A stretch of 64,000 nucleotides of DNA, from contig CM072340.1 of the NCBI GenBank assembly GCA_036874045.1, forward strand, positions 8,819,001 through 8,883,000. Reading direction: 5' to 3'. Each line of letters starts with the position of its first letter. Within the stretch, counting starts at the first letter, position 1. Origin of the DNA: Cymodocea nodosa. Taxonomy: Eukaryota > Streptophyta > Magnoliopsida > Alismatales > Cymodoceaceae. The notes below the pieces were generated by a model. That model was not told where the DNA came from. It searched no databases and saw only the letters and a program-made list of their open reading frames with translations. Shown piece by piece: positions 23,509-32,879 of this stretch. The position numbers were made by a program, and so were the translations under genes.

Positions 23509-23956
23509 ATTGTATTGTTCGTCTACTTGTGTAAAATTGTATGAAATTGTATGATGTACTTGTAATGTAATTGATTCATATTAATGAATATAATTTTTCA
23601 GTTGCAATTTTCATACGTATTTGAATGTGAAATGAATGGAATTTATTGAATATTATGTAATTTGTGGAACTTTATGAATATGTAACAGATTTACAATTTG
23701 CTAAATGACATGATAACTGCTTAAAAATTTCTGCATGTTATAAGGTAAAATGTAAATTCTACATAACATAAAATGACCTACAATTTAAATCTTTATATAA
23801 TATTCAGATTTAAATGTATTTTAATCAAAATGAGGCATTAATGACATAGATTTAACTTTACTACAGTTAGTAGAATGACAAAGAAAAAAAAAAACAGAAT
23901 AGAAAACTTACGAGAGTGAAACTTAGAAGTTGTCAAGTGTTAACTCAACGAAGTAA
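23509..23956 (+). other. Spacer behind the third ORF of Athila A
   Basis: AT-rich, no gene. It ends in CTCAACGAAGTAAGTCCGTTG, half of a hairpin block that is split by the SINE-like insertion. The same block is uninterrupted in Athila D (about 32370-32430). Confidence 0.6.
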
Positions 23957-24009
23957 GTCCGTTGAGTTTGTCTTTCTTTTTTTTTTCTTTTTTTTAAAGG
24001 TCCTCCTTA

Positions 24010-24189
24010 GACACTCAAACAGCCTGGTGAACACCAGGAGTATCCTTAGAGGTGATAGAAGGTGAACCTTCATGAACACTCAAACAGCCTGGTATACACC
24101 AGGAGTATCCATGGAGGTGATAACATGTGAGTCTCAATAGACACTCAAATGTCCTGGTATACACCAGAAGTATCTAAGGAGACGAAAGC
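24010..24189 (-). repeat. Three ~65-bp tandem units with CCTGGT/ACCAGG hairpin
   Basis: Units begin at 24010, 24074 and 24140 (plus strand) with GACACTCAAACAGCCTGG or close variants. Each contains CCTGGTATACACCAGG or a near version, a 6-bp stem with a 4-base loop, followed by AGTATCC..GAGGTGAT. They form the 3' part of the SINE-like insertion. Confidence 0.85.
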
Positions 24190-24281
24190 TTGTAGGGGGG
24201 CCTTGCTAGGCCCACTTTGGTAAGTGATGCACACAGCTACAGCTTGCCAATGCTTGAGCAGAGTCAACACTACTGCCCATA

Positions 24282-24397
24282 GGCACTGCACGAGAACTTC
24301 CCAAGTGGTCACCCATCCTAGTTCTGCTCCCGCCCAAACACAGTTAACTCCAGAGTTCTTATAGGAGTTAGTGCTTGGTAGTAGGTGTAAATGCACC
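24282..24397 (-). pseudogene. 5S rRNA-derived sequence
   Basis: On the minus strand, in order: CAAGCACTAAC, AGAACTCTGGAGTTAACTG, GTTTGGGCGGGAGCAGAAC, TAGGATGGGTGACCACTTGG and GAAGTTCTCGTG. These align with plant 5S rRNA (CAGCACTAAC, AGAACTCCGAAGTTAAGCG, GCTTGGGCGAGAGTAGTAC, TAGGATGGGTGACCTCCTGG, GAAGTCCTCGTG). The box A and box C parts of the internal promoter are recognisable. It is too diverged to be a working 5S gene. It forms the head of the surrounding SINE-like insertion. Confidence 0.85.
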
Positions 24398-24410
24398 TGT
24401 CCGTTGAGTT

Positions 24411-24895
24411 AACCGTAACTCCACGAGGTCAGTAATATAATATAAGGTCACTCCGTTGAGTTATCTGTAACTCAACGAAGTTAGTCCGTGGAGTTAGCAA
24501 TAATAACCAACTACGTTCTGTTGAGTAATTTGTAACTCAACGAGGTTAGTTCGTGGATTAAGTAGAACAGTTATTCTTTTAACCACAAACGAAACTTCGT
24601 CGGTTTAGCGGTTACCAAAATTTGAAATTAGTAGTGGTACACGTACCCATAAAAACAGGAACCACGATGCACGTTGCAAGACACATTCTTGCAACAAGAT
24701 TTATTCACTTTATGGATGCACAGTATATATATGAAACAGAATGTTATTTACGAGTTACTAGCACTTTTAAGAGAAAGGAGAAAGCGTTGGAGGAACTGGA
24801 AGGAGAAGCAGCTGATTCAACCTTCATCCGACAACAAATATTTATAGAATGGAAAGCTTTAGACTGGTATGTAATTAATCTTCTGTCATTTATTT
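24411..24895 (+). other. Leader of gag in Athila A, with hairpin cluster
   Basis: 24411-24570 has repeated facing words (CCGTTGAGTTATC facing GTAACTCAACGAAG and so on). 24622-24870 is weakly coding-like (ALEELEGEAADSTF) and is conserved in Athila D (32160-31860), including GGTATGTAATTAATC at about 24867, which looks like a splice donor. No known domain. Confidence 0.5.
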
Positions 24896-26239
24896 ATGAG
24901 CACACAGACTCGTTCTCTAAGCACTAAGCGATTAGTAAGAACACCTATCCAGGAATTTTCATTGCAGAGGAGTACTGAAAAATTTTCTGAACTGAACTTT
25001 AACGAAATTCTTTGGGGTGTAGCTAACCTTTCTTTAAAAGAGAATGTAGAGATGGCTGCTCCAATAGAAAAACCATTAGGAGAGATTCTGTATCCTGAAT
25101 TAATTGATGAACCTTCATGTATTCGATTGCCAAACTTTGAGGGAGATAGGTTTGAACTGAAATCTAATTATATTAGTCAATTGCCACATTTTCATGGATT
25201 AGAAAGAGAGGATGCCTATTATTTCCTTAGAGAATTTAACGAAGTTTGTCAAATGATGAGAATGCCGAACATGAGTATAGATGCTATTAAACTTAGATAT
25301 ATCCCTTTTGCTTTAAAAGATACAGCTAAGAGATGGTTATATACTCTGTCGCCTGATTCAATTTCTACATGGACTGAATTTTGCTCTATTTTTTTGGAAA
25401 AATACTATCCAACACATCAAACGATTAAAAAGAAGAAAGAAATATTAATGTGTAGCCAAAAACAGGGTGAATCATTTTGGAGATATTTTGAAAGATTTAA
25501 AGATTTAATGACTCAATGTCCACATCATGCAATGAGTAAAGCACAATTAATAGGCATAATTTATGAAGGCATAGATGTTTCAACGAAATCTTTATTAGAA
25601 TCTACTTGTCAAAATGGATTTTTAAAATTATGTAGTGAAGAAGCATGGGCATATTTAGAAAATTTTGCAAAAAGAACTACACAGTGGGAAAATTCGGCTG
25701 AAGCTATTGCAGATAAAAGATTATTGCCAAGAGGAATGCATGAAATAGATTCTAATACTATGCTTGAGGTGAAATTAAATGAATTAACAAAGAAAATAGA
25801 AGAGTTATCATTAAATCAAAAGCTAGAAGAAAATAATACAAACATAAATGACTTAGATATTATTTATGCTAGAAACTAGAGAGATAACTTGGGAAATTCT
25901 TATAATCCTAATTGGAGAAATCACCTAAATTTATCTTGGAGAAACAACAATTTCCAAGGAGGAGAAAATATATATGAGAAGAACATAAGTTATGAAGTAT
26001 TAATTGAACAAGGAGCAAGAATAGAGAAATTAGAAAAGATAATCCAACAAGTAAACAATCGTCTAGAATTTATATTTGGAAATGTTGTAAATCAAAATCA
26101 GAATAGAAATATACCACTTAGACAGAAGGAACCAATGGAAGTTAGACCTACTAGAGGATTGCCAATACAAGCTATACCTAATCCTGTCAATAGAACGGTT
26201 AATGAAATTGATACCTCTTCTAGGAGGGCAGCTGAATGA
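24896..26239 (+). pseudogene. Athila A gag (retrotrans_gag capsid part), downstream of pol
   Basis: Start at the ATG at 24896 (MSTQTRSLSTKRLVRTPIQ), conserved in Athila D. The capsid domain (about 25140-25690) includes LPHFHGLEREDAYYFLREF, LRYIPFALKDTAKRWLYTL, FLEKYYPTHQT, SFWRYFERFKDLMTQCPHH and LIGIIYEGIDVSTKSLLES, all standard for Athila gag. Behind it, NSYNPNWRNHLNLSWRNN is the family's YNPGWRNHPNFSW box, and a coiled coil (RIEKLEKIIQQVNNRLEF) closes the protein. No zinc knuckle lies in this ORF; the knuckle is at 15938. It sits behind the third ORF and in front of the F-box gene, an unusual place for gag. Fossil with few breaks. Confidence 0.9.
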
Positions 26240-26433
26240 AGCAGCAGATCTAAAGCAACTATCTGTATGTATATATGTTTTATTTTTATTTTAAGTTAAT
26301 AGTATCGTAGAGTTAATTTTTAACTCAACGAACTTAGTCCGTTGAGTTATGCCTTAACTCCACGAGGGTGTGCAGTAGTTATGTTAATTTTTGTCTCTAC
26401 TAAATTTTTGTTTTTATTTTATAGAATCGACAA
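26240..26433 (+). other. gag to F-box spacer of Athila A
   Basis: Contains TTAACTCAACGAACTTAG facing CCGTTGAGTTATGCC (about 26320-26355) and ends in the pyrimidine-rich TTTTTGTTTTTATTTTATAG, a good splice acceptor, 10 bases before the F-box ATG. It aligns with 9585-9808 of Athila D. Confidence 0.65.
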
Positions 26434-26462
26434 ATGGAATTAATGCAATTACCGTTGGATGC
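26434..26462 (+). pseudogene. F-box gene remnant in Athila A (first codons only)
   Basis: ATG at 26434 followed by text for MELMQLPLDA, which matches the first ten residues MELMKLPLDA of the F-box gene at 9584 with one difference. LTR sequence follows directly. Short, but its position behind gag and the aligned spacer make the identity convincing. Confidence 0.75.
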
Positions 26463-27197
26463 ACATTTCACCTTTCGCCCATTTCCATGTTTACATAAAA
26501 ACAAAAATACCAAAAACAATTTATCTTTATTTGTATGTTGTATTTGAGTGTTGTATTGTTTATGTTGTATCGTGATTAATGTTATCTGTATCAGTTTTAT
26601 GATTGTTTTATGTTAATTTTAATTTTACAGTTTACTAAAATTGGTTCGTACAAAACAACTTAAAGATTTTAATAGTTACTGTTTGAATCATCTAAATGTT
26701 AGTATTGCATAATGATAAATCCAATGTTAATTAGTATTAAAAAGCTTAATTGATGTTATTTACAATCTGTGGAATCGCCCAATGGTTGGCCGAATTACTC
26801 TGTAAATAGTAGTATTATAAAGAAGAGACAGGCTCATGGAGTTAACTTAAGTCCACGAGGATAGTCCGTTGAGTTATCCATAACTCAACGAACTTATTCC
26901 GTTGAGTTAACTGTAACTCAATGGAGTGCTTATTGAATATAAATTTGAATTGTTCACAATCAAACATTTCTTAAATTCATCAGCAATTCCCTATGGGATC
27001 GACCTGTACTTGCACACTGATACAATAGACACTGTGCACTTGCAGTTAAAGTACAAATTGGAATTAATATCTAAATTGTATTAAAGGTTGTTTGTTTACT
27101 TCTAAAAGAAAGAATAGGCATAAAGATAAATTAACTAAGTAAAAATAGAAGTAACAAATTCAAGTTTTTCTAGTGTAGTGTTGGGAAAACACGAACA
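26463..27197 (+). repeat. 3' LTR of Athila A (partial)
   Basis: 735 bp matching 14936-15670 of the 5' LTR with a few percent differences by eye, ending CACGAACA at 27197 next to the ATTGT duplication. A minus-strand frame across its end is a shadow. Confidence 0.92.
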
Positions 27198-27202
27198 ATT
27201 GT

Positions 27203-28524
27203 TTAGAGTAGCAGATATTGAAAATGTTAAGACTCCAGAAGAGCTAAAAGTTAACCAGCCTTCTTCAGAATCTATAGAAGCAGAGTCTGAGAATTCACAG
27301 CATGAATCAATGGAATTATCTATTGAACAAAATGAACAATTAGAGATAGATACACCGGTTGTAGAATTTGTGGAAAAATTGAACTCTAAACATTCTATAG
27401 AGACTGAAGAGATGAATGTTAAGCATATTTTCAATGTTCCTAACACTATTGAAGCTGAAGAATCAAGCTTACCTGAGCAGCTTCAAGATAATATTTTAGA
27501 AGAGGAATAACATGACATTCATTTTGAAGAAGAGGTTCCTAAAGATGAATTAAACTCTGAATCACTACTTCAGGTATCACCTTCTTTGTATACAATATTA
27601 AAAATTCAAGGTAATGCAATTCATTTTAGATCTAAAGAAGCATTGTAGAAATATAATAATCTGATTACATGTCAGATTCTGCATGCTCGTCCAATAAAAT
27701 TCAGAAATTTGATGGAAATAAGAGATCTGTTTGAGTTTCAAGGCCTTATTAAATTCTTGCCAGTAGGAACGAAATGGAAGCAATACACAGAGCTTATTGC
27801 AGCTTTTTATAGCAATCTGGTCAAGAATGGAAATTTTCTAAAAACTCAAATAAATGAACAGGAGTTTATATTGTCTCCTGAGTTAATTTTTGAAGTTTTA
27901 GGATTAAAGAATGAAGGTGTTGTTGTTACCAATAGATTTGACATGATTAGACAACTGGAATGGAACATTCAGTCTTTATCAAAAATTCCAGATGTATATT
28001 CTGAAATGAGATTAATGGAAAATCTGAATGCAGAGGCAAGGTTTATTGCAAATATATTGCATGCAAATTTATTTCAGAGAGTTGGACACAATTTGGAAGT
28101 CAGCAGAAGTTGTTTATATGCAACTTATGGCCTACTAAATAGAATTCAAATAAATTGGTTTGATGTATTTATGTCTCAACTACAGCATATGAGTTCAAAG
28201 TTATTTTATGGTGATGCTGTATGTAGAATCCTTGCAAGCCAATTGACTTTATCTGACTGGTCCTCTGAAACTAAAGGCATGAGAGCATTTAGTGTCAAAG
28301 ATTTGCAAAAATTCCAGGCCATGCATAAACCTCAACGACAACAACAACAACCTGATACAGACCATATACAACAACAACAACAAAGTTATTTAGTTGAAGC
28401 AGAACAGCAAACCCAGCTACCTTCTGACTTAGATGCAGTGCTTAACGACATCATAAATGATATTAGGCATCTAGGAGATAAAATATGTAATGTTATAAGT
28501 GATATACTTAGGAGGGGTCGATAA
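27203..28524 (+). pseudogene. Copia B third ORF, main part
   Basis: After an acidic Glu/Ser-rich start, the region 27700-28320 carries MEIRDLFEFQGLIKFLPVG, FYSNLVKNG, FEVLGLKNEGV, MENLNAEARFIANILHANLF, QRVGHNLEVS, NRIQINWFDVFMSQL and SKLFYGDAV. This is the same domain as the third ORF of Athila A. A Gln-rich tail (PQRQQQQPDTDHIQQQQQ) and a final amphipathic stretch follow. It lies between gag (no pol seen) and the polypurine tract, the place of the 'env-like' ORF of SIRE elements. No membrane segment is visible and the function is unknown. Broken. Confidence 0.78.
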
Positions 28525-29020
28525 CCGTTTTTGTTTGTTTCTAAATACAAAATGTAATGTTTGTATTACTTGTTTGATTCATTGAACAATACATTTTTAT
28601 GTAAATGTGTTCAATTATTATTCTTGTTTACAGAAATCGATGTTGTAATTCTCTTATATATATATATATATTCTCTGTAATTATCTTTTTGATTAATGAC
28701 AAAAAGGGGGAGAAATATTATAAAAAGATGATTATGATCTTAATTGCATATATATATTATAAAAGGACATGCTATTTAAATGGTTATTGTAATCTGACAA
28801 ATGATAATTAGAAAACTGATACTTATATAATTATTGACATTTGAGAGTTTTAGTTTTGAGAGGTAAAATTTACACAAACAATAGAAATAAGCTTAAGTGA
28901 ACTTAACTCAACAAAGAAGTTTGTTGAATTAAAAGTTAACCCAACGAAGGTGCTTTGTTGAGTTAAACATATTTCATAATTGATTTAATATGGTTTTGTC
29001 ATCATCAAAAAGGGGGAGAT
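28525..29020 (+). other. Copia B 3' spacer and polypurine tract
   Basis: AT-rich with a TA microsatellite near 28655-28670 and a hairpin block at 28897-28968 (CTTAACTCAACAAAG facing CTTTGTTGAGTTAAAC). It ends in the polypurine tract AAAAAGGGGGAGAT (29007-29020) touching the 3' LTR. Confidence 0.8.
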
Positions 29021-30733
29021 TGTTGAGTATTTTTGTTTTGATGATGTGTGCTGAATGAAAATAATCATATTTGCTCAATTACTATTGCTTGTGAAAAGAA
29101 ATTAAAATCATCAATTAATACAGAAAAAGCTTAATGATAGAAATACTTGTCTGTATTAGATCTGAAGTTAATAACTAGTCGTTTCGTTGCATTAATTTCT
29201 CATTTAACTAAACGTTAAGTTAACGTGTGTTTTTATTGAATAGCATGATATGTTTTAAAGTTATATCTTATGTATCATGAATAGTGCACATTTAGACAAC
29301 TCGTTAAGTTAGAGTTTTGTTTGTATAGAGGTCACGTGAGAACTCGTTAAGTTAGAGGCTTAAAGGTTAAAATAGGTCACGTGATAACTCGTTAAGTTAG
29401 TGAGTAAAAGAAGAGACGAACTCGTTAAGTTAGTGTTATACACATGGTGAAATTATAAGTTACGAATGTTGTATTGTATCATGTGAGGTGCACATGTTTA
29501 ACTCATTAAGTTAACATAACTAAACGCGTCGAGTTGCTATATTGAACACTAAGGCAATGCGTTAGGTTAGCGTTATAAACTTAAGTTGTTATTTTTGCAC
29601 GTGGTAAAATTCTTATTTTAAAAACATTTGTTTATTACTGAATCGGTGAGTTAATGTTTTTCGGAGACTTACAGTCGTAACTATCCGAAAGGTAACTTAA
29701 GTCATGTTTTCAGGTCTTGACACATGTCTCACTAGTTTTATAATATAAAGAGTTTTTCGGTGACTTACATCTATAACTATCCGAAACTTAAACTATTTTC
29801 GGTGAGTTATCATTTAACCTTCCGAAAGAAAGGTTAATCTGGTTTGTTGAGATAGCATAACACCACAGACTTAGTTCGTTGGTGAACTCCTTAAGTTAGG
29901 AACGTTAAGTTATGTATATATACTTATGTTACTCGTTTAGTTAACATTAAAGTAATGACTTCTTATTACACTAATGAAAAACTTTTGGACGAGAAAGTTT
30001 ATTTTGCAGGAAATTTTTCAGAGATCCAGGACTGATGATTAAAGGAAATTCGAAATATAAACGTGGGTTGGAACGTGTGTGTTTCGATGAAGGAAAAAGA
30101 AAAGACGTGGAGAAGTGGAAAACTGGTAGTGATTAAACGTGGAGGATATGCATGAAATGAAGATACAGTATAAAAGGCATAGAGTTCTCATTGATCAAAC
30201 CATCTTTGCACACAAAAAGAAAATCTTTTCAAGGATCAAACCATCCCTGCACACCAAAAGAAAAATCTTTTTTAGGGATCAAAAACACCTTCTCGGGGAA
30301 AATCTCTCAAGTGGAAGAAAATTCAGTGAAGCAAAAAAGGTCAGATTTATGTCACTGAAAATTTGAAGTATCAGAAGAAAGTAAATTTGGTGAAGCAAAG
30401 AAAGACAAGATATTCATCACTGAAGAATTGCTGTAGAAGAAAAAGAAGAAGAAGAAAGATCTCAAACAAGGAGAAATTTTTTAAATTCCGCAAATTAGTT
30501 TTCTCTGTTTGTAGTTATGAAATTGTTTAGATGATACATGGTATCGAGATATAATTGCATCTACAATTTCTGAGGAGAATTGAATTGTATATTATAATTG
30601 AAACCTTGAATAAAAATGATTTTATGAAAACAATGTCTCGACTTGTTTTTGAGTTTTAAAGTTTCAATTATATTTCAAAAAATAGTAAAGATACACAATT
30701 CACCCCCCTCTTGTGTAGCCATACGATCCTACA
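29021..30733 (+). repeat. 3' LTR of copia B
   Basis: 1713 bp, TGTTGAGTATTTTTG...GATCCTACA, matching 10053-11808 closely, followed by the CAATT duplication. The frame 30139-30366 is LTR sequence and not a gene. Confidence 0.93.
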
Positions 30734-31850
30734 CAATTAATGCTTCATAACTTATATTTTTGTCATTTATATTTTCTCCTTCCTAGAAATTGTTATTTCT
30801 CCAAGATAGGATTAGGTGATTTCTCCAATTAGGTTTATAAGAATTTCTAAAGTTATCTTTCTAGTTTCTAGCATAAATAATATTTAAGTCATTAATATTT
30901 GCTTTTTTTTTTGCTAGTTTTTGATTTAATGATAACTCTTCTATTTTCTTTGTTAACTCAGTTAATTTAAGTTCAAGCATAATGCTTGAATCTATTTCAT
31001 GCATTCCCCTTGACAATGTTCTTTTATCTGTAATAGCTTCAGTTAAGTTTTCCCACTAAGTAGTTCTTTTTGCAAAGTTTTCTAAGTATGCCCATGCTTT
31101 TTCACTACATAGTTTTAAAAATCCATTATGACAAGTAGATTCTAATAAAGATTTAGTTGAAACATCTATGCCTTCATAAATTATACCTCTTAATTGTGCT
31201 TTACTCATTGTATGATGTGGACATTGAGTCAGTAAGTCTTTAAATCATTCAAAATATTTCTAGAATGATTTTCCTTGCTTTTGGGTACACATTAATATTT
31301 CCTTTTTCTTTTTAATCGTTTGATGTGTTGGATAATATTTTTCTAGAAAATAGAGCAAAATTCAGTTTAAGCAGAAATTGAATCAGGCGATAGAGTATAT
31401 AACCATCTCTTAGCTATGTCTTTCAAAGCAAAAGAAATATATCTAAGTTTAATAGCATCAATACTCATATTCGGCATTTTCATCATTTGACAAACTTTAT
31501 TAAATTCTCTAAGGAAATAATAGGCATCTTCTCTTTCTAATCCATGAAAGTGTGGCAATTGACTAATATAATTAGATTTTAGTTCAAATCTAACTCCCTC
31601 AAAGTTTGGCAATCTAATACATGAAGGTTCATTAACTAGTTCAAGATATAGAATTTTCCCTAATAGTTTTTCTACTAGAGCAGCCATATCTTTGTTCTCC
31701 TTTAAAGAAAGGTTAGCTACACCCCTAAGGATTTCATTAAAGTCTAATTTAGAAAATTTTTCAGTATGCTTCTGTGTTGAATAATCCTGTCCAAGTGTTC
31801 TTACTAATCATTTAGTGCTAGGAGAATGAGTCCATGTGCTCATAAACTTT
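30734..31850 (-). pseudogene. Athila D gag, main part
   Basis: On the minus strand it starts near 31847 (MSTWTHSPS...). It carries MAALVEKLLGKILYLELVNE, RLPNFEGVRFELKSNYISQL, HFHGLEREDAYYFLREFNK and LRYISFALKDIAKRWLYTL, then the remainder of the capsid domain down to 30780. It matches Athila A gag almost throughout. Its end lies on the far side of copia B (9809-10052). Fossil with several breaks. Confidence 0.88.
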
Positions 31851-32879
31851 TAACATAAAGTAAAATTGTAGAAGATTAATTACATACCAATCTGAAGTTT
31901 TGTTCTCAATGAATAGTTGTTGATGAATGAAATTGAATCAGCTACTTCTCCTTCCAATTCCCCAACAAATTTTCTTTTCTCTTCTCAATTGTTGGTAACT
32001 AGTAAATAACATTCTATTCTATATTTATAATGCACGTCCATAAGGGAAATGAATCTCATTGCAAGAACATGTCTTGTAACGTGCAGTATGGTTCCTATTT
32101 TTATGGATATGTGTTCCACTTCTAATTTCAAATTTTAGTAACCACTAAACCCACGAAGTTTCATTCATGGCTAAAAGAATAACTGTTCAGCTTAATCAAT
32201 GAACTAACCTCATTGAGTTACAAATAACTCAACGGACTAGCTTCAGTTATTGTTTCTAACTCAACGAACTAATCTCGTTGAGTTACAACTAACTCAATGG
32301 ACTAGCTTCATTGCCTATTTGCTAACTCCACGGACTAACTTCTCAACAGAGTGACCTTATATTTTATTGTTGACCTTGTGGAGTTAAGGTTAACTCTACG
32401 AACTAACTTTGTTGAGTTAACACTTAGCAAATATTTTCTAAAAACTTACTTTTCATCTTAACTTTAATATTTCTTTTTTTGCATGTCATCAACTCAAATA
32501 AAGTTAAATACATTACATTAATGTAGTGTTTCAATTTAAACTGTTTTAAATCTAAACATTATATGCATATTTAACTTGTAGTTCATTTCTTGTTATGTAG
32601 AAGTTAGAGTTTTTGTAATTTGTAAACATATTCATGTGTTTCTTAAATAATCGTGCCTTTAAGCACATCTTTCATTCAATTCAATTTCTTTTAAAACAGT
32701 CCTATAATGCTTCAAACATATATATCATTCATTCACAAACATTAATTCAAAATCATCTTGCTTTTCAAACATTCATATATATAAATAGTTTACAATTACA
32801 TATAATCAGATATTTTTCAGTAAAAGTAGATGAACTATACATTTTAATCTTTCTTCCTAAGTTCATCTACTTCCTTCTG
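31851..32879 (-). other. Spacer between third ORF and gag in Athila D
   Basis: No gene. 32190-32425 is a dense set of facing words (CAATGAACTAACCTCATTG, CTCAACGAACTAATCTCG and similar), and 31860-32160 aligns with the gag leader of Athila A. There is no SINE-like insertion here, which provides the empty-site comparison. Confidence 0.65.

Larger units (their letters stand above)
23969..24398 (-). mobile_element. SINE-like insertion with 5S rRNA-derived head and poly(A) end
   Basis: 430 bp flanked by the 12-bp duplication GTCCGTTGAGTT (23957-23968 and 24399-24410). Athila D has only one copy at the corresponding place, so this is a real insertion. On the minus strand it begins with a 5S rRNA-like head (24397-24282), continues through a unique body (24281-24190) and three ~65-bp tandem units (24189-24010), and ends in an A-rich tail (the T-rich stretch 23969-23996 on the plus strand). 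A pol III type head, an A-rich tail and a duplication longer than 5 bp are the marks of a SINE moved by LINE machinery. No TG...CA ends are seen, which argues against a Cassandra-type LTR. Confidence 0.75.
13810..27197 (+). mobile_element. Athila A: Ty3/gypsy element with permuted gene order
   Basis: 13.4 kb, flanked by the perfect 5-bp duplication ATTGT (13805-13809 and 27198-27202), inside the third ORF of copia B. Order: 5' LTR, tRNA-Asp primer site, zinc-finger/protease ORF, RT, RNase H, integrase, spacer repeats, third ORF, a SINE-like insertion, gag, the beginning of an F-box gene, and a partial 3' LTR. In ordinary Athila elements gag precedes protease. Shared LTR portions differ by a few percent by eye, so it is of roughly similar age to copia B or younger. 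Broken in many places. Confidence 0.9.
10053..30733 (+). mobile_element. Copia B: copia element carrying gag and a third ORF, with Athila A inside
   Basis: Both LTRs are present (10053-11808 and 29021-30733), starting TGTTGAGTATTTTTG and ending in CTTACA/CCTACA. They are flanked by the 5-bp duplication CAATT (10048-10052 and 30734-30738). Inside are an initiator-Met primer site, gag, a SIRE-like third ORF and a polypurine tract. No pol part is recognised between gag and the third ORF, so it reads as a non-autonomous type. Athila A splits the third ORF. LTR divergence judged by eye on the first 200 bp is about 3 percent, which would mean roughly a million years at usual plant rates. Broken in several places. 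Confidence 0.9.

Noticed and set aside
24145-24396. Minus-strand frame of 84 codons
   Set aside because: It is the translation of the 5S-derived head and body of the SINE-like insertion; no protein character.
24282-24397. Functional 5S rRNA gene
   Set aside because: Many changes from plant 5S rRNA, single copy, and inside a mobile insertion.
23969-24398. Cassandra-type TRIM LTR as the explanation of the 5S sequence
   Set aside because: No TG...CA ends, no 5-bp duplication and no Met-tRNA primer site; a 12-bp duplication and an A-rich end fit a SINE better. Not fully excluded.
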